Assembly (NCBI GenBank): GCA_012103075.1 | Contig: JAAVLQ010000001.1 | Coordinates: 2,035,001-2,099,000, forward strand | Direction: 5' to 3' | DNA length: 64,000 nucleotides | From: Brucella cytisi | GTDB lineage: Bacteria; Pseudomonadota; Alphaproteobacteria; Rhizobiales; Rhizobiaceae | Shown here: one piece after another, positions 39,432 to 49,069 of the stretch | How positions within the stretch are numbered: position 1 is the first letter of the stretch | Layout of the letters: every line of letters starts with the position of its first letter | Notes under the pieces: generated by a model | Database searches by the model: none | Told to the model about the DNA's origin: nothing | Seen by the model: only the letters and a program-made list of their open reading frames with translations | Translations under genes and position numbers: made by a program

Positions 39432-40034
39432 ATGAAAAAGCTCCTGCTCGCCGCAGCTCTTGCGCTTACCGCTGCCACCGCCGCATCTGCTTCCGAATAT
39501 GTCTCCTTCCTCGATTATCCGCAGAAGGAACAGGACGGGACGGAGTTCTTCACAGCCATCGAAATCCCGCAAGGCAGCTTCACCAAATATGAAATCGATG
39601 ACAAGACCGGTCACATCATCGTCGATCGCTACCAGTCCATGCCTGTCATCTATCCGGCCAATTACGGCTCGATCACCAGCACGCTTGCTGGCGATGGCGA
39701 TCCGCTCGACGCGCTCATCTATACGCGTGAGCCGATTGTTCCCGGCGCGATCATCAAGGTTCGTCCCATCGGCGTCCTGAAGATGATCGATGGTGGCGAC
39801 CAGGACGACAAGATCGTCGCCGTCCCGACCACGGACATCGATCCGACCTATGACAACATCAAGGAAATCACCGATCTGCCGAAGATCGAACAGCAGCGTC
39901 TCGAAGCTTTCTTCCGCGTCTACAAGCAGTTGCCGGAAGGCCGTAAGGTCGTTGAACTGGGCGGCTTCGACAGCGCCGAAGCAGCCCGAAACGAAATCGC
40001 CAAGGCCATCAAGGCTTTCGCTGAAAAGAAGTAA
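39432..40034 (+). CDS. ppa: Exported family I inorganic pyrophosphatase
   Basis: The intact 200-residue protein hydrolyses pyrophosphate. The active-site pattern GDGDPLDALIY is present, as are VYPANYG-like VIYPANYGSI and the downstream DQDDKIVAVP metal-binding run. Unusually it starts with MKKLLLAAALALTAATAASA, a typical Sec signal peptide, so it should act in the periplasm rather than the cytoplasm. The ATG 39432 lies after CCCATCC with no strong ribosome site, but the signal peptide sets the start. The usual cytoplasmic enzyme is presumably encoded elsewhere. Confidence 0.85.
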   Translation: MKKLLLAAALALTAATAASASEYVSFLDYPQKEQDGTEFFTAIEIPQGSFTKYEIDDKTGHIIVDRYQSMPVIYPANYGSITSTLAGDGDPLDALIYTREPIVPGAIIKVRPIGVLKMIDGGDQDDKIVAVPTTDIDPTYDNIKEITDLPKIEQQRLEAFFRVYKQLPEGRKVVELGGFDSAEAARNEIAKAIKAFAEKK

Positions 40035-40062
40035 CCGGCACTATCCCGGCTCGCGTCAAAAT

Positions 40063-40089
40063 AAAAAGGCCGCTCAAAGCGGCCTTTTT
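40063..40089 (+). terminator. Terminator after ppa
   Basis: AAAAAGGCCGCT-CAA-AGCGGCCTTTTT, symmetrical, probably used by both convergent genes. Confidence 0.9.
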
Positions 40090-40107
40090 CTGTTTCGATA
40101 TGTAAGA

Positions 40108-41544
40108 CTAGTTCGTGCCGAGCACGTCGTTGAACGCCTTCTCGCCCGGCACGCCCTTTTCAAGGCTGATAAGGGCGCGGCGACCGTTGCGATAGGAGAT
40201 CGGAATATCGATCCACTGCAGGCGGCGCATCAGTGAAAGATTGGTGTCCTGCGCCGTGCGGGCGTCGTTCAGCCACACGATAAAGAAGTTATCGCCGATC
40301 TTCGACGGCACGGCGATCAGCGGATTGCCTGCCGCCTGTTCCGTGTCCTTGAAGGTAATGCGCTGTACATTGTCCACGACGCCACCGGTAAACCCTTCTG
40401 GCACGGTGAATACCAGCTCGATCAGATGGCTCGCCGGGATAGACTGATCCGTATTCTTGCGGATGGTCATCTTCAGCTCGACCTTGCTGGTCGGCATTGT
40501 AACGGTCGCGCGGACTGCCGGTTCAGCGGGTTGACCGTCTTCCGGGCTTTCCTCGATCGTCGACCAGACCACATTGCCACGCTCGACCGAATCCGAACCG
40601 GCGCCACCGCGTTCTTCATAAAGAAGCGCCTGCTGGCCGACGGCAACGGTCTGGTTCTGTCCGGGCTGCGCTCCGTTCTGCGTATTCGTTTCAGCGGGCG
40701 CAGGCGTGGAAGCAGCGGTCGACGTACCCTCGCCGATTCCGTTTGCAGCACCGGCAGATCCACTATCGGTTTCGCTGCCATCCGGCATCAGCCGCTGCGT
40801 CATTTTCGGTTCGCCTGCAGGCTGCTGCGGCTGTTCCGGTGTCTGCTCGCCACCCGTTGTCGCCGTGTTGGTGTCGGCTGGCGGAGTCGTCGAATCTTCG
40901 GGATGCGTCCCGGTATCGGAACCGGTCACAGGCGCATCGCTGCGTCCAAGGCTCGACGCCAGTTCCTGAATCTTGTCCTTGTTGACCCAGACCGCATAGC
41001 CAGCACCGCCGAGAACCAGAACGGCGACCAGAGCTGCAATCAGCCCCTTATAGGAACGCTGCTCCTTCTTGGAGGTGCGTTCGATATATTCGCTGCGGCG
41101 GGCCTGCGCCTTTTCCTTGGCGCGGTCCAGTTTCCAGTCGTCGCTGCGCTCGGCTGCAAAGGCCGGTGCGTCATCATCTTCACTGGAGAAATTGTCGCGA
41201 CGCCCATCGCGCGGTGCACTGGAGAATGCGGGTTCGTCATCATCTTCATGCGACTGCGCGCGCTCTGCTGCGTCCTGATTCGCCTCCTGCAGGAAATCTT
41301 CCAGCGCATCCTCGACCGGCTCTTCCGGTACGGCGGCTGGCGGCGCATAAAAGGCTTCAACCTCGGCAATGGCATCTTCGAGAATATTGCGCTGGCGGAC
41401 AGCTACAGCCTGCGAGGCATTTGCCGTAACAAGCTTTTGCTCGATCGTTGCGCGCGCTTTCGCGTAAACGCGCTGGCGCAATTCGGGCGATTTGTCCGCC
41501 TGCGCATCGATCGTCTTTTTCAGTACCGCTACAAAATCCGCCAT
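40108..41544 (-). CDS. Large single-pass membrane protein, unknown
   Basis: The intact 478-residue protein has three parts. The N-terminal ~80 residues form a charged helical module (TIDAQADKSPELRQRVYAKA); residues ~80-165 are an acidic disordered stretch (EDALEDFLQEANQDAAERAQ; two blocks of SSEDDD-like text). A helix follows (GLIAALVAVLVLGGAGYAVW), then ~110 residues rich in Thr/Pro/Gln, then a compact C-terminal domain (~170 residues: MTIRKNTDQSIPASHLIELV, FIVWLNDARTAQDTNLSLMR). It is conserved in layout among Rhizobiales to my knowledge, but I know no function. The fold of the C-terminal domain may be the best clue. Confidence 0.75.
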   Translation of the reverse strand: MADFVAVLKKTIDAQADKSPELRQRVYAKARATIEQKLVTANASQAVAVRQRNILEDAIAEVEAFYAPPAAVPEEPVEDALEDFLQEANQDAAERAQSHEDDDEPAFSSAPRDGRRDNFSSEDDDAPAFAAERSDDWKLDRAKEKAQARRSEYIERTSKKEQRSYKGLIAALVAVLVLGGAGYAVWVNKDKIQELASSLGRSDAPVTGSDTGTHPEDSTTPPADTNTATTGGEQTPEQPQQPAGEPKMTQRLMPDGSETDSGSAGAANGIGEGTSTAASTPAPAETNTQNGAQPGQNQTVAVGQQALLYEERGGAGSDSVERGNVVWSTIEESPEDGQPAEPAVRATVTMPTSKVELKMTIRKNTDQSIPASHLIELVFTVPEGFTGGVVDNVQRITFKDTEQAAGNPLIAVPSKIGDNFFIVWLNDARTAQDTNLSLMRRLQWIDIPISYRNGRRALISLEKGVPGEKAFNDVLGTN

Positions 41545-41758
41545 TCCGTCTTACCCGGTTTCCGCCCGTCCAGATGAACAATAAGCACAGGATGCAATAA
41601 ATGTCCCAATAATCACAATAATCAAGGGAAAGCAAAGTCTCTGGCTACGATTTAGCGAAGACTTTCAAAATGATGCGGTGAAATAGTGGCAAAATTCACC
41701 CTGATGCGAAGCTTTGTACGGCCCATTGCGTTCTTTGTACAACGGTCGAAACAAAATC

Positions 41759-41784
41759 GGAGCAGCTTCCGGAAAAGCTGCTCC
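41759..41784 (-). terminator. Terminator after purA
   Basis: GGAGCAGCTT-CCGGAA-AAGCTGCTCC hairpin; the minus strand continues GATTTTGTTTC. Confidence 0.75.
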
Positions 41785-41812
41785 GAACATATCGCTCATT
41801 GACTGCAAACAA

Positions 41813-43103
41813 TCAGTCGTGGAACGGATCAGTGACGAGGATCGTGTCCTCGCGTTCCGGGCTGGTGGAGAGCATCGCCACCGGCGCGCCGATCAGTTCT
41901 TCGATGTGACGGACGTATTTGACAGCCTGCGCCGGAAGATCATTCCACGAACGCGCACCGGCGGTCGTTTCGGACCAGCCCGGCAGCGTTTCATAGATCG
42001 GCTTGACCGCGCGCCTGCGCGCCCATGGAGGACGGCAGATAGTCGATGCGCTTGCCGTCGAGTTCATAGGCGACGCAGATCTTGATTTCGTCCAGACCAT
42101 CGAGAACATCGAGCTTGGTGAGCGCAATGCCGGTGATACCGGAAGTACGAACCGTCTGACGCACGATGACGGCATCGAACCAGCCGCAGCGGCGCTTGCG
42201 ACCCGTTACCACGCCGAATTCATGGCCCTTGGTGCCGAGGAATTCGCCGATCTCATCGTTCAGCTCGGTCGGGAACGGACCTTCGCCAACGCGGGTCGTA
42301 TAGGCCTTGGTGATGCCAAGCACATAACCGATGGCCGTCGGGCCGAGGCCCGAACCGGCGGCAGCCTGACCGGCAACCGTGTTGGAGGACGTCACGAACG
42401 GATACGTGCCGTGGTCGTTGTCGAGCAGTGCGCCCTGCGCGCCTTCGAACAGGATACGGTCGCCCGCCTTGCGACGTTCGTCGAGAACGCGCCAGACCTG
42501 ATCGATATAGGGCAGAATCTGATCGGCAACTGAGGTCAGTTCGGTCAAAATGGTTTCGACCGCAATTTCCTCAAGCCCCATGCCGCGACGCAGCAGATTG
42601 TGGTGCGCCAGCAGACGTTCGACCTTTGGCTGCAGCGTTTCCGGCTCGGCCAGATCGATCACGCGGATGGCGCGACGGCCGACCTTGTCTTCGTAGGCTG
42701 GGCCAATGCCGCGCTTGGTCGTGCCGATCTTGAGACCCGAATTGGAGCCTTCGCGCATGGCGTCGAGATCGCGATGGATGGAAAGGATGAGCGGAGCGTT
42801 TTCAGCAATACGCAGCACATCCGGGTTGATGTCGATACCCTGTGCGCGCAGCTTCTCGGTTTCAGCAACGAAATGATGCGGATCGACAACGACACCGTTG
42901 CCAATGACGCTCAGCTTGCCGCGCACGAGGCCGGATGGCAGCAGCGAAAGCTTGTAGCTGACGCCGTCGATAACAAGCGTATGACCTGCGTTATGACCAC
43001 CTTGGTAGCGCACGATGACATCGGCGCGTTCGGACAGCCAGTCAACGATCTTACCCTTGCCCTCATCGCCCCATTGCGATCCGACGACAACCACATTTGC
43101 CAT
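41813..43103 (-). CDS. purA: Adenylosuccinate synthetase (frameshifted in this read)
   Basis: PurA makes adenylosuccinate from IMP, aspartate and GTP, the first committed step to AMP. The ~429-residue protein shows the P-loop [15 protein letters not shown], the GHNAGHT motif, [13 protein letters not shown], and near the end the [15 protein letters not shown] switch-base motif. One extra base near 42010 joins SSMGAQA to [12 protein letters not shown]; the last part ends [13 protein letters not shown]. It is essential in most bacteria without adenine, so the shift is surely an error. Confidence 0.94.
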
Positions 43104-43353
43104 TGAAGAAACTCCTTGGCTTCTATTTGAAAATCCAAGGATCGAAGCGGCCCGGTCATCGCCAGTTGAGGCTACAGGGTGCTGATCCCTCGTCTCTATA
43201 CAGATTGAAACGGGATTGCGCGACTCTTTCGTGCAAGAATTTGCTATTTTTGAACAGCCGTCGGAAACGGAGGGCGCTTAGGTCGCTTGAGATTCCGTTT
43301 ATTGCGTGGCGAAAATGGCGGGATTTGAGACCCGGAGCGGAATGTACATTCAA

Positions 43354-43396
43354 GCATAGTCCCGAAAAGTTGCAGATTTTTCGGACAAGACTATGC
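43354..43396. repeat. Short palindromic intergenic repeat, copy 6 (subtype A)
   Basis: Outer arms GCATAGTC/GACTATGC and inner arms CCGAAAA/TTTTTCGG. It lies downstream of the GNAT gene, whose reading frame as read crosses it. Confidence 0.78.
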
Positions 43397-43432
43397 GTCC
43401 GGGAGATGTACATGAGCACCGGAAGCGAAAAA

Positions 43433-43983
43433 TCACGCCATTTGCAGACCGCCAGAAACGGAATATCCGCGACCCAGCCGGCGCGGACCATATAGAGTGC
43501 ATCATCCGAATAGCTCTTGAGCTTTTCCTCAAGCGCCGGAAGATCGCGGACGACAAAGCCCTTCTTTTCCCAGAAGCCTTGCGAGCCGTTGACTGCAACG
43601 AGAGACATGGTAACGAAGCCGTCGCGTTCGGCTTGCGTGGCCATCAGTTCCACGACACGTGTGGCAGCACCGCTGGAACGGGCATCAGGCAGCAGCGCGA
43701 TATCGTGGATATAGTAGGTGTTGGTATCATCCGGCAGTTCGCCCAGAACGGCGTTGAGAGCCGGAACCGTATCGAGCTTCCACGGATGGCTGATGCCATA
43801 ACCAAGGATTTCAGTATCACGGGCGAGCACGAAGCAGCCCGCCGGATAGGTTTTGAAGCGGTCCCGGAAGACCGCCTCATCTTCAAAGAAGTCGAGATGG
43901 ACAACATTAGCAACCGCAGTCACGCCCGCAATATCCTGCTCGTGCATGCGCCGCCATTCCGGCTGTACCATCTCTTCAACCAT
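43433..43983 (-). CDS. GNAT N-acetyltransferase (3' end uncertain)
   Basis: The acetyl-CoA site is LLPDARSSGAATRVVELM (a variant of the R/Q-x-x-G-x-G/A loop), followed by VAVNGSQGFWEKKGFVV, typical of GNAT folds. The N-terminus at 43983 (MVEEMVQPEWRRMHEQ) lies just inside the end of serA. As read, the frame stays open to 43156, but its last ~90 residues are encoded by the palindromic repeat and have no protein-like pattern. A shift near 43443 would end the protein at 43433, ~183 residues, the expected length. The acceptor is unknown; coupling to serA is suggested by the 5-base spacing. Confidence 0.7.
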
Positions 43984-43987
43984 TTTC

Positions 43988-45587
43988 TCAAACTTCTCCG
44001 ACGTTGAACTCAAGCGGTGTTGCCGCCTTGATTGCCTCTTGAGCCGTCAGTTCGTCAAGTGCTGCCTGTGGAATCTGTTCATCCACATAGAGCATGGCGA
44101 TCGCATCGCCACCCGGATGGTCACGTCCGAGCGAGAAGTTTGCGATGTTGATATTGTGCTTGCCGCAGATCGTGCCAAGCAGGCCGATCATGCCCGGAAC
44201 GTCCTTGTTGGTGACGTAAAGCATGTGCGGGCCGACCTCGGCATCGAGATTGATTCCCTTAATCTGGATGAAACGCGCCTTACCGTCCGAGAAGCAGGTT
44301 CCGGCGATGGAGCGTTCACGCAAGGTGGTCTTCACCGTCAGCTTGATATAGCCGTCGAAGATACCGGACTTGTCGCGCTTGACTTCCGAAACGATGATGC
44401 CGCGTTCCTTCACCATGATCGGTGCGGAAACCATGTTGACGTCGGCTACCTGCGGACGGATGAGACCGGCCAGAGCCGCACTCAGCAATGCGCGCGTGTT
44501 CATCGTGTGGGTGGAACCATCGAACAGCACTTCGACTTCCCGGATCGGCTCATCCGTGACCTGACCGACGAAAGCGCCAAGCACATCGGCAAGTTTTACG
44601 AACGGCGAGGCGCGGCGCTTCTTCCGCCGTGATCGACGGCATGTTGATCGCGTTGGAAACGGCGCCCTTCACGAGATAGTCCGACATCTGTTCGGCCACC
44701 TGAAGCGCAACATTTTCCTGCGCTTCCGAGGTCGATGCACCGAGATGCGGCGTGCAGACGACATTGGGCAGCGAGAAAAGTTCGTTTTCCGTCGCCGGTT
44801 CCGTTTCGTAAACGTCTATACCGGCACCGGCCACATGGCCGGATTTCAGCGCTGCCACCAGATCCTTTTCCACGATCAGGCCACCGCGGGCGCAATTGAC
44901 GATACGCACACCCGGCTTTGTCTTGGCAAGGTTTTCCGCATTGATGATATTGCGGGTCTTGTCGGTCAATGGCGTGTGCAGCGTGATGAAATCGGCGCGG
45001 GCAAGCAGTTCGTCAAGCTCAACCTTTTCAACGCCCAGTTCCTGCGCACGAGATTCGGACAGGAACGGATCGAAAGCCACCACATGCATCTTCAGGCCGA
45101 TGGCCCGGGTCGCGACAATCGAACCGATATTGCCGCAACCGACGACACCCAGCGTCTTGCCGGTGATTTCCACGCCCATGAAGCGGTTCTTTTCCCACTT
45201 GCCTGCGCGGGTGGATGTGTCGGCTTCCGGCAATTGCCGCGCCACGGCGAACATCAGCGCAATGGCATGTTCGGCAGTGGTGATCGAATTGCCGAACGGC
45301 GTGTTCATGACGATGATACCGCGGCGCGAAGCCGCCGGAATATCGACATTGTCCACGCCGATACCGGCGCGACCGACGACCTTGAGTTTCTTGGCAGCTG
45401 CAATCAGCTTTTCCGTGACCTTGGTGGCCGAACGGATCGCCAGCCCGTCATAATCGCCGATGACTTCGAGAAGCTTGTCCTTGTCCTTGCCGAGATCAGG
45501 CAGGTAATCGACTTCCACGCCGCGATCCTTGAAAATCTGGACGGCAGTGGGCGAAAGCTTATCGGATACGAGAACGCGAGGTGCCAT
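43988..45587 (-). CDS. serA: D-3-phosphoglycerate dehydrogenase (frameshifted in this read)
   Basis: SerA oxidises 3-phosphoglycerate, the first step to serine. The ~533-residue long form has the N-terminal substrate domain (LVSDKLSPTAVQIF), the NAD-binding GVVGCGNIGSIVA, the catalytic arginine region (CARGGLIVEKDLV) and histidine in PHLGASTSEAQENVA, an intervening domain, and a C-terminal ACT domain (MLYVTNKDVPGMIGLLGTIC). A shift near 44608 separates EEAPRL from FVKLADVLGAFVG. ATG 45587 has AAGGAGG upstream. The ACT domain suggests serine feedback. It follows serC, giving a serC-serA arrangement. Confidence 0.94.
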
Positions 45588-45723
45588 GGAGGCCTCCTTC
45601 AAACATTTTCAGACCAAACATTTCCTGTAAACACAGACCGATCTGCTTCAGGAAAGGCTATGAATAATGGGGATGCGGACCGTGGCCGCCCCAACGCGGA
45701 CCACGGCGTCATGCACGAAATGC

Positions 45724-46898
45724 TCAGGCAGCAGCTTTCAGCGCAGCCTTCTGCGTTGCAAAAGCCCAATCCAGCCAATGCGTCAGCGCTTCCAGATCGG
45801 AAGTTTCCACCGTGGCACCGGCCCAGATGCGCAGACCCGAAGGTGCATCGCGATAGGCGCCGATGTCATAGGCAACGCCTTCCTTGTCGAGCGCAGTGAC
45901 GATGCCCCTTGGCGAAAGCGGCCTGCTCGTCGGCAGACAGGGCCGTCACTTCCGGATCAATAATCGTAAGGCAGACGGAGGTGTTCGAGCGGGTTTCCGG
46001 CTTCACCGCCAGATTGGCAATCCACGGCGTATTTGCGACAAAGCCGTCGAGAACTGCAAAATTCGCATCGGCACGCGCAACCAGCGCATCGAGACCGCCG
46101 AGCGATTTCGCCCATTTCAGCGCATCGAGATAGTCTTCCACACAGAGCATGGACGGCGTGTTGATGGTTTCGCCGACGAAGATGCCTTCGATCAGCTTGC
46201 CGCCCTTGGTCATGCGGAAAATCTTCGGCAACGGCCAAGCAGGCTTGTAGCTTTCCAGACGTTCGACAGCACGCGGGCTGAGGATCAGGATGCCGTGTGC
46301 ACCCTCACCGCCCAGAACCTTCTGCCGGGAGAAGGTTACGACGTCGAGTTTCGGAAAATCGAGGCGTTGCGCGAAAGCGGCAGATGTTGCATCGCAGAAG
46401 GTCAGGCCCTTGCGGTCTGCCGGAATGAAATCGCCATTCGGGACGCGCGCACCGGACGTGGTGCCGTTCGGTGAAGACCACATCGCGGTCGAAATCGACC
46501 TGCGAAAAATCGACAATCTCACCATAAGGCGCGTCGAAGGTGCGAACATCTTCGAGCTTGAGCTGTTTGGTCACATCCGTGACCCAGCCCGAACCGAAGC
46601 TTTCCCACGCGACCATATCGACGCCGCGTGCGCCGAGCATGGACCACAGCGCCATCTCGACAGCGCCGGTGTCGGAAGCAGGCACGATACCGATACGGTA
46701 ATCGGCAGGCACCTGCAGCACTTCGCGGGTAAGATCAATGGCCTCTTTGAGCTTTGTCTTGCCGATTTTCGCACGGTGCGAACGGCCAAGCGCCGCATCG
46801 ACCAGCGCATTCAGCGACCAGCCGGGACGTTTTGCACAGGGACCGGATGAAAAATTAGGATTAGCCGGGCGAACTGCCGGCTTCGCAATCGTCGTCAT
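45724..46898 (-). CDS. serC: Phosphoserine aminotransferase (two frameshifts in this read)
   Basis: SerC converts 3-phosphohydroxypyruvate to phosphoserine with glutamate. The ~391-residue PLP enzyme starts [20 protein letters not shown], has [20 protein letters not shown] with the PLP lysine, and [18 protein letters not shown]. After a shift near 46467 the text is [14 protein letters not shown]; after another near 45907 it reads [18 protein letters not shown] and ends [12 protein letters not shown] at 45724. It belongs to the alphaproteobacterial SerC type. A structured leader RNA lies directly upstream, and serA follows by ~136 bases. Confidence 0.93.
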
Positions 46899-46900
46899 GT

Positions 46901-46964
46901 TGTTTCTATCCTCTCAGATAGCACGCGTCTCGTTGGGGAGACGTGGCCCACTTACTGGGATAGC
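46901..46964 (-). ncRNA. serC leader RNA motif
   Basis: The minus-strand leader has three elements: a CCCA/TGGG hairpin, a GTCTC/GAGAC hairpin (CACGTCTC ... GAGACGCGTG), and CTATC-TGAGAG-GATAG, in which the ribosome site GAGAGG is held in the loop and right arm. A second GCTATC at the 5' end could compete for GATAG. Place, size and features fit the serC motif known from alphaproteobacterial serC leaders. Confidence 0.75.
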
Positions 46965-47013
46965 TGAAAGCGCATTTTTCATCAATACGCCTTTCTGGGA
47001 ATATTTTTACCCA

Positions 47014-47039
47014 ACCCGCCCGAATTGCTTCGGGCGGGT
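47014..47039 (-). terminator. Terminator after the BASS-family transporter
   Basis: A perfect 11-bp stem ACCCGCCCGAA with TTGC loop; weak T-run on the minus strand (TGGGTAAAAATATT). Confidence 0.65.
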
Positions 47040-47048
47040 AGAATTTCG

Positions 47049-48005
47049 TTATCGGGTCGCTGTCTTCGTTTCAGACGGCTCTTCTTCCATGCGCGCATAA
47101 TAGCTCGCAATCAGCGCACCGGAGATATTGTGCCAGACACTGAAAACGGCGCTCGGCACAGCCGCCAGCGGCGAGAAATGCGCATTGGCGAGCGCCGCGC
47201 CAAGGCCACTGTTCTGCATCCCGACCTCGATGCTGATCGCCTTGCGCTTGGCAAGCGACAGACCCGCGAAACGCGCTGAGAAATAGCCTAGAACCAGACC
47301 GAAGCTGTTATGCAGAACGACAACCGCGAAGATCAGCAGGCCAGACTGGGCGATAGCGGCCTTGTTGACAGCCACGACGGCGGAAACGATGAGCACAATG
47401 CCGATGACTGACACGAGCGGCAACATGGGCACAGCCGCCTTGACCAAACCCGGCACCAGCTTTTGCAGGATGAAACCCAGCGCCAGAGGCAGGAGAATCA
47501 CCTTCACGATGCTGATGAACATGCTCATCGCATCGACCGGCAGATATTGGCTGGCGAAGAACCAGACCAGAAAAGGCGTCACGAGAGGCGCCAGCAAGGT
47601 CGTGACGCTCGTGCAGGCCACGCTTAGTGCCACGTCGCCCTTCGACAGATAGGTCATGACGTTGCTGGCCGTTCCACCGGGGCAGCAACCGACCAGAATA
47701 ACGCCCGCAGCCACTTCCGGTGACATCGGGATGATACGCGTCAGCAACACGGCGAGAAGCGGCATGATGATGAACTGGGCCAGCACACCGATGGCGACCT
47801 CGAAAGGTCGTTTGGCGACTTCCGCAAAATCCTTGCCGGAAATGGTCAGACCCATCCCGAACATGATGATGCCGAGCAGAACCACGATCCATGGCGCAAA
47901 TACGCTGAACGTAGACGGCAGAACAAAGCCGAGAATGGCAAAGACAATGACCCAGATGGCAAAAGTCCGGCCTACGAAATCTGAAAATGCTGCAATTGCT
48001 TTCAT
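47049..48005 (-). CDS. Bile acid:sodium symporter (BASS) family transporter
   Basis: The intact 318-residue protein has ~9-10 membrane helices. Family features are LLGIIMFGMGLTISGKDFAE, VGCCPGGTASNVMTYLSKGD (the unwound-helix region that binds substrate and sodium) and IEVGMQNSGLGAALANAHF. Bacterial relatives carry pantothenate/ketopantoate precursors, organic acids or taurocholate-like anions. The neighbours (serC upstream on the same strand) give no decisive hint. It has an own terminator. Confidence 0.85.
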   Translation of the reverse strand: MKAIAAFSDFVGRTFAIWVIVFAILGFVLPSTFSVFAPWIVVLLGIIMFGMGLTISGKDFAEVAKRPFEVAIGVLAQFIIMPLLAVLLTRIIPMSPEVAAGVILVGCCPGGTASNVMTYLSKGDVALSVACTSVTTLLAPLVTPFLVWFFASQYLPVDAMSMFISIVKVILLPLALGFILQKLVPGLVKAAVPMLPLVSVIGIVLIVSAVVAVNKAAIAQSGLLIFAVVVLHNSFGLVLGYFSARFAGLSLAKRKAISIEVGMQNSGLGAALANAHFSPLAAVPSAVFSVWHNISGALIASYYARMEEEPSETKTATR

Positions 48006-48138
48006 AACCTCCCCTTTTCAGGAAACGCGCTCGACGCGTTCTTTCACCTGTAAGGATTCGGGTCGCATATGAAAACGAAAAATTCGACACAACTAAAACA
48101 ATAGACTGCAAAGCGGGCCGAAAGACCCGTTGCAATTA

Positions 48139-48242
48139 TAGCAGGGCGCTAAGATGCTAACGCATCACGCCCTGAAAATGCTCAATTGCCGCGCAGGCTT
48201 AACCAAGCCTTGATGAGTCAAACTCAATGAGACTTGGTATTA
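48139..48242. repeat. RIME-like intergenic element, copy B
   Basis: It matches copy A (34570-34675) throughout: AGGGCG/CGCCCT palindrome, then AACCAAG ... CTTGGT palindrome. Its last bases TTA again form the stop codon of the neighbouring minus-strand gene. Confidence 0.85.
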
Positions 48243-48929
48243 CCAGGTCGTGAAGCGCACGCCGGCGCGCAGCTGATGGGACTGAATATCCTTGTCGCTG
48301 AGCGTGAGGCCTGCAGCACTAGCAATATCAGCACCCTCGATGACCCCATAACGATAGCCGATATCAAGCTTGATGTTGGATGCCACGTCGATGCCCACAC
48401 CCGCCATCAGCGCCCGGGCGAGACGATAATCATCGTCGGTCTTGTAGTTACCATAGGCCGTATCAATGGAATAGCGCACATTGGCAAAGCCAAGGCCTGC
48501 ACCGAGATAAGGTGTGAAGCCGTAATAATTGCCGAGATCGACATAGGCGTTGGCCATCATGTCCCAGCTACGAACATCGACGTCCGTGTCGTCGAAGCTC
48601 TGCTTGGAATAGCCGAGCGTCACGTCGCCGCGCAGATTATCCGTGAACTGATAACCGACACCGACGGACGGCACGATATTCTTGTCCAGATCATAGCTTT
48701 GCGATGCGCTCCAGAAAGATGTCTCTGTCTGAACCTTGACCTTGGAGGAGAGATTGTAGCCGATATCGCCGCGCAGATACCAACCGGACCCGACCTCGAC
48801 CGGCTGCTGCACCGGAGCGCCCGGTTCGTAGCTGATCATATCGAGATCGGCGGCAAAAGACTGCGATGCGACGTATAATCCGGCCAGCAAAGCAGCCAAC
48901 GAACAGAAAGCACGCCATTGCATAGACAT
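48240..48929 (-). CDS. Outer-membrane beta-barrel protein, Omp25/Omp31-like
   Basis: The intact 229-residue protein begins MSMQWRAFCSLAALLAGLYV with cleavage probably after SFA. The mature N-terminus is GSGWYLRGDIGYNLSSKVKV, and repeated beta-strand motifs follow: GVGYQFTDNLRGDVTLGYS, MANAYVDLGNYYGFTPYLGA, SNIKLDIGYRYGV, ending LRAGVRFTTW. These are hallmarks of the rhizobial/Brucella porin-like OMP family (8-stranded barrel). The stop codon derives from a RIME-like element. Confidence 0.87.
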   Translation of the reverse strand: MSMQWRAFCSLAALLAGLYVASQSFAADLDMISYEPGAPVQQPVEVGSGWYLRGDIGYNLSSKVKVQTETSFWSASQSYDLDKNIVPSVGVGYQFTDNLRGDVTLGYSKQSFDDTDVDVRSWDMMANAYVDLGNYYGFTPYLGAGLGFANVRYSIDTAYGNYKTDDDYRLARALMAGVGIDVASNIKLDIGYRYGVIEGADIASAAGLTLSDKDIQSHQLRAGVRFTTW

Positions 48930-49022
48930 GATGATATCCCCGCTTATGAATGTATCATCATGTATGAATGAACATGGTTAAGATCACATAAATATAGGGA
49001 TATGTTTACTGTACTTCTAAAC

Positions 49023-49052
49023 AAATAAGGCCCGGATGACCGGGCCTTATTT
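49023..49052 (-). terminator. Terminator after the second outer-membrane protein gene
   Basis: A perfect 13-bp stem AAATAAGGCCCGG with ATGA loop. Confidence 0.9.
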
Positions 49053-49069
49053 TACCGCGCGATTTGCAA

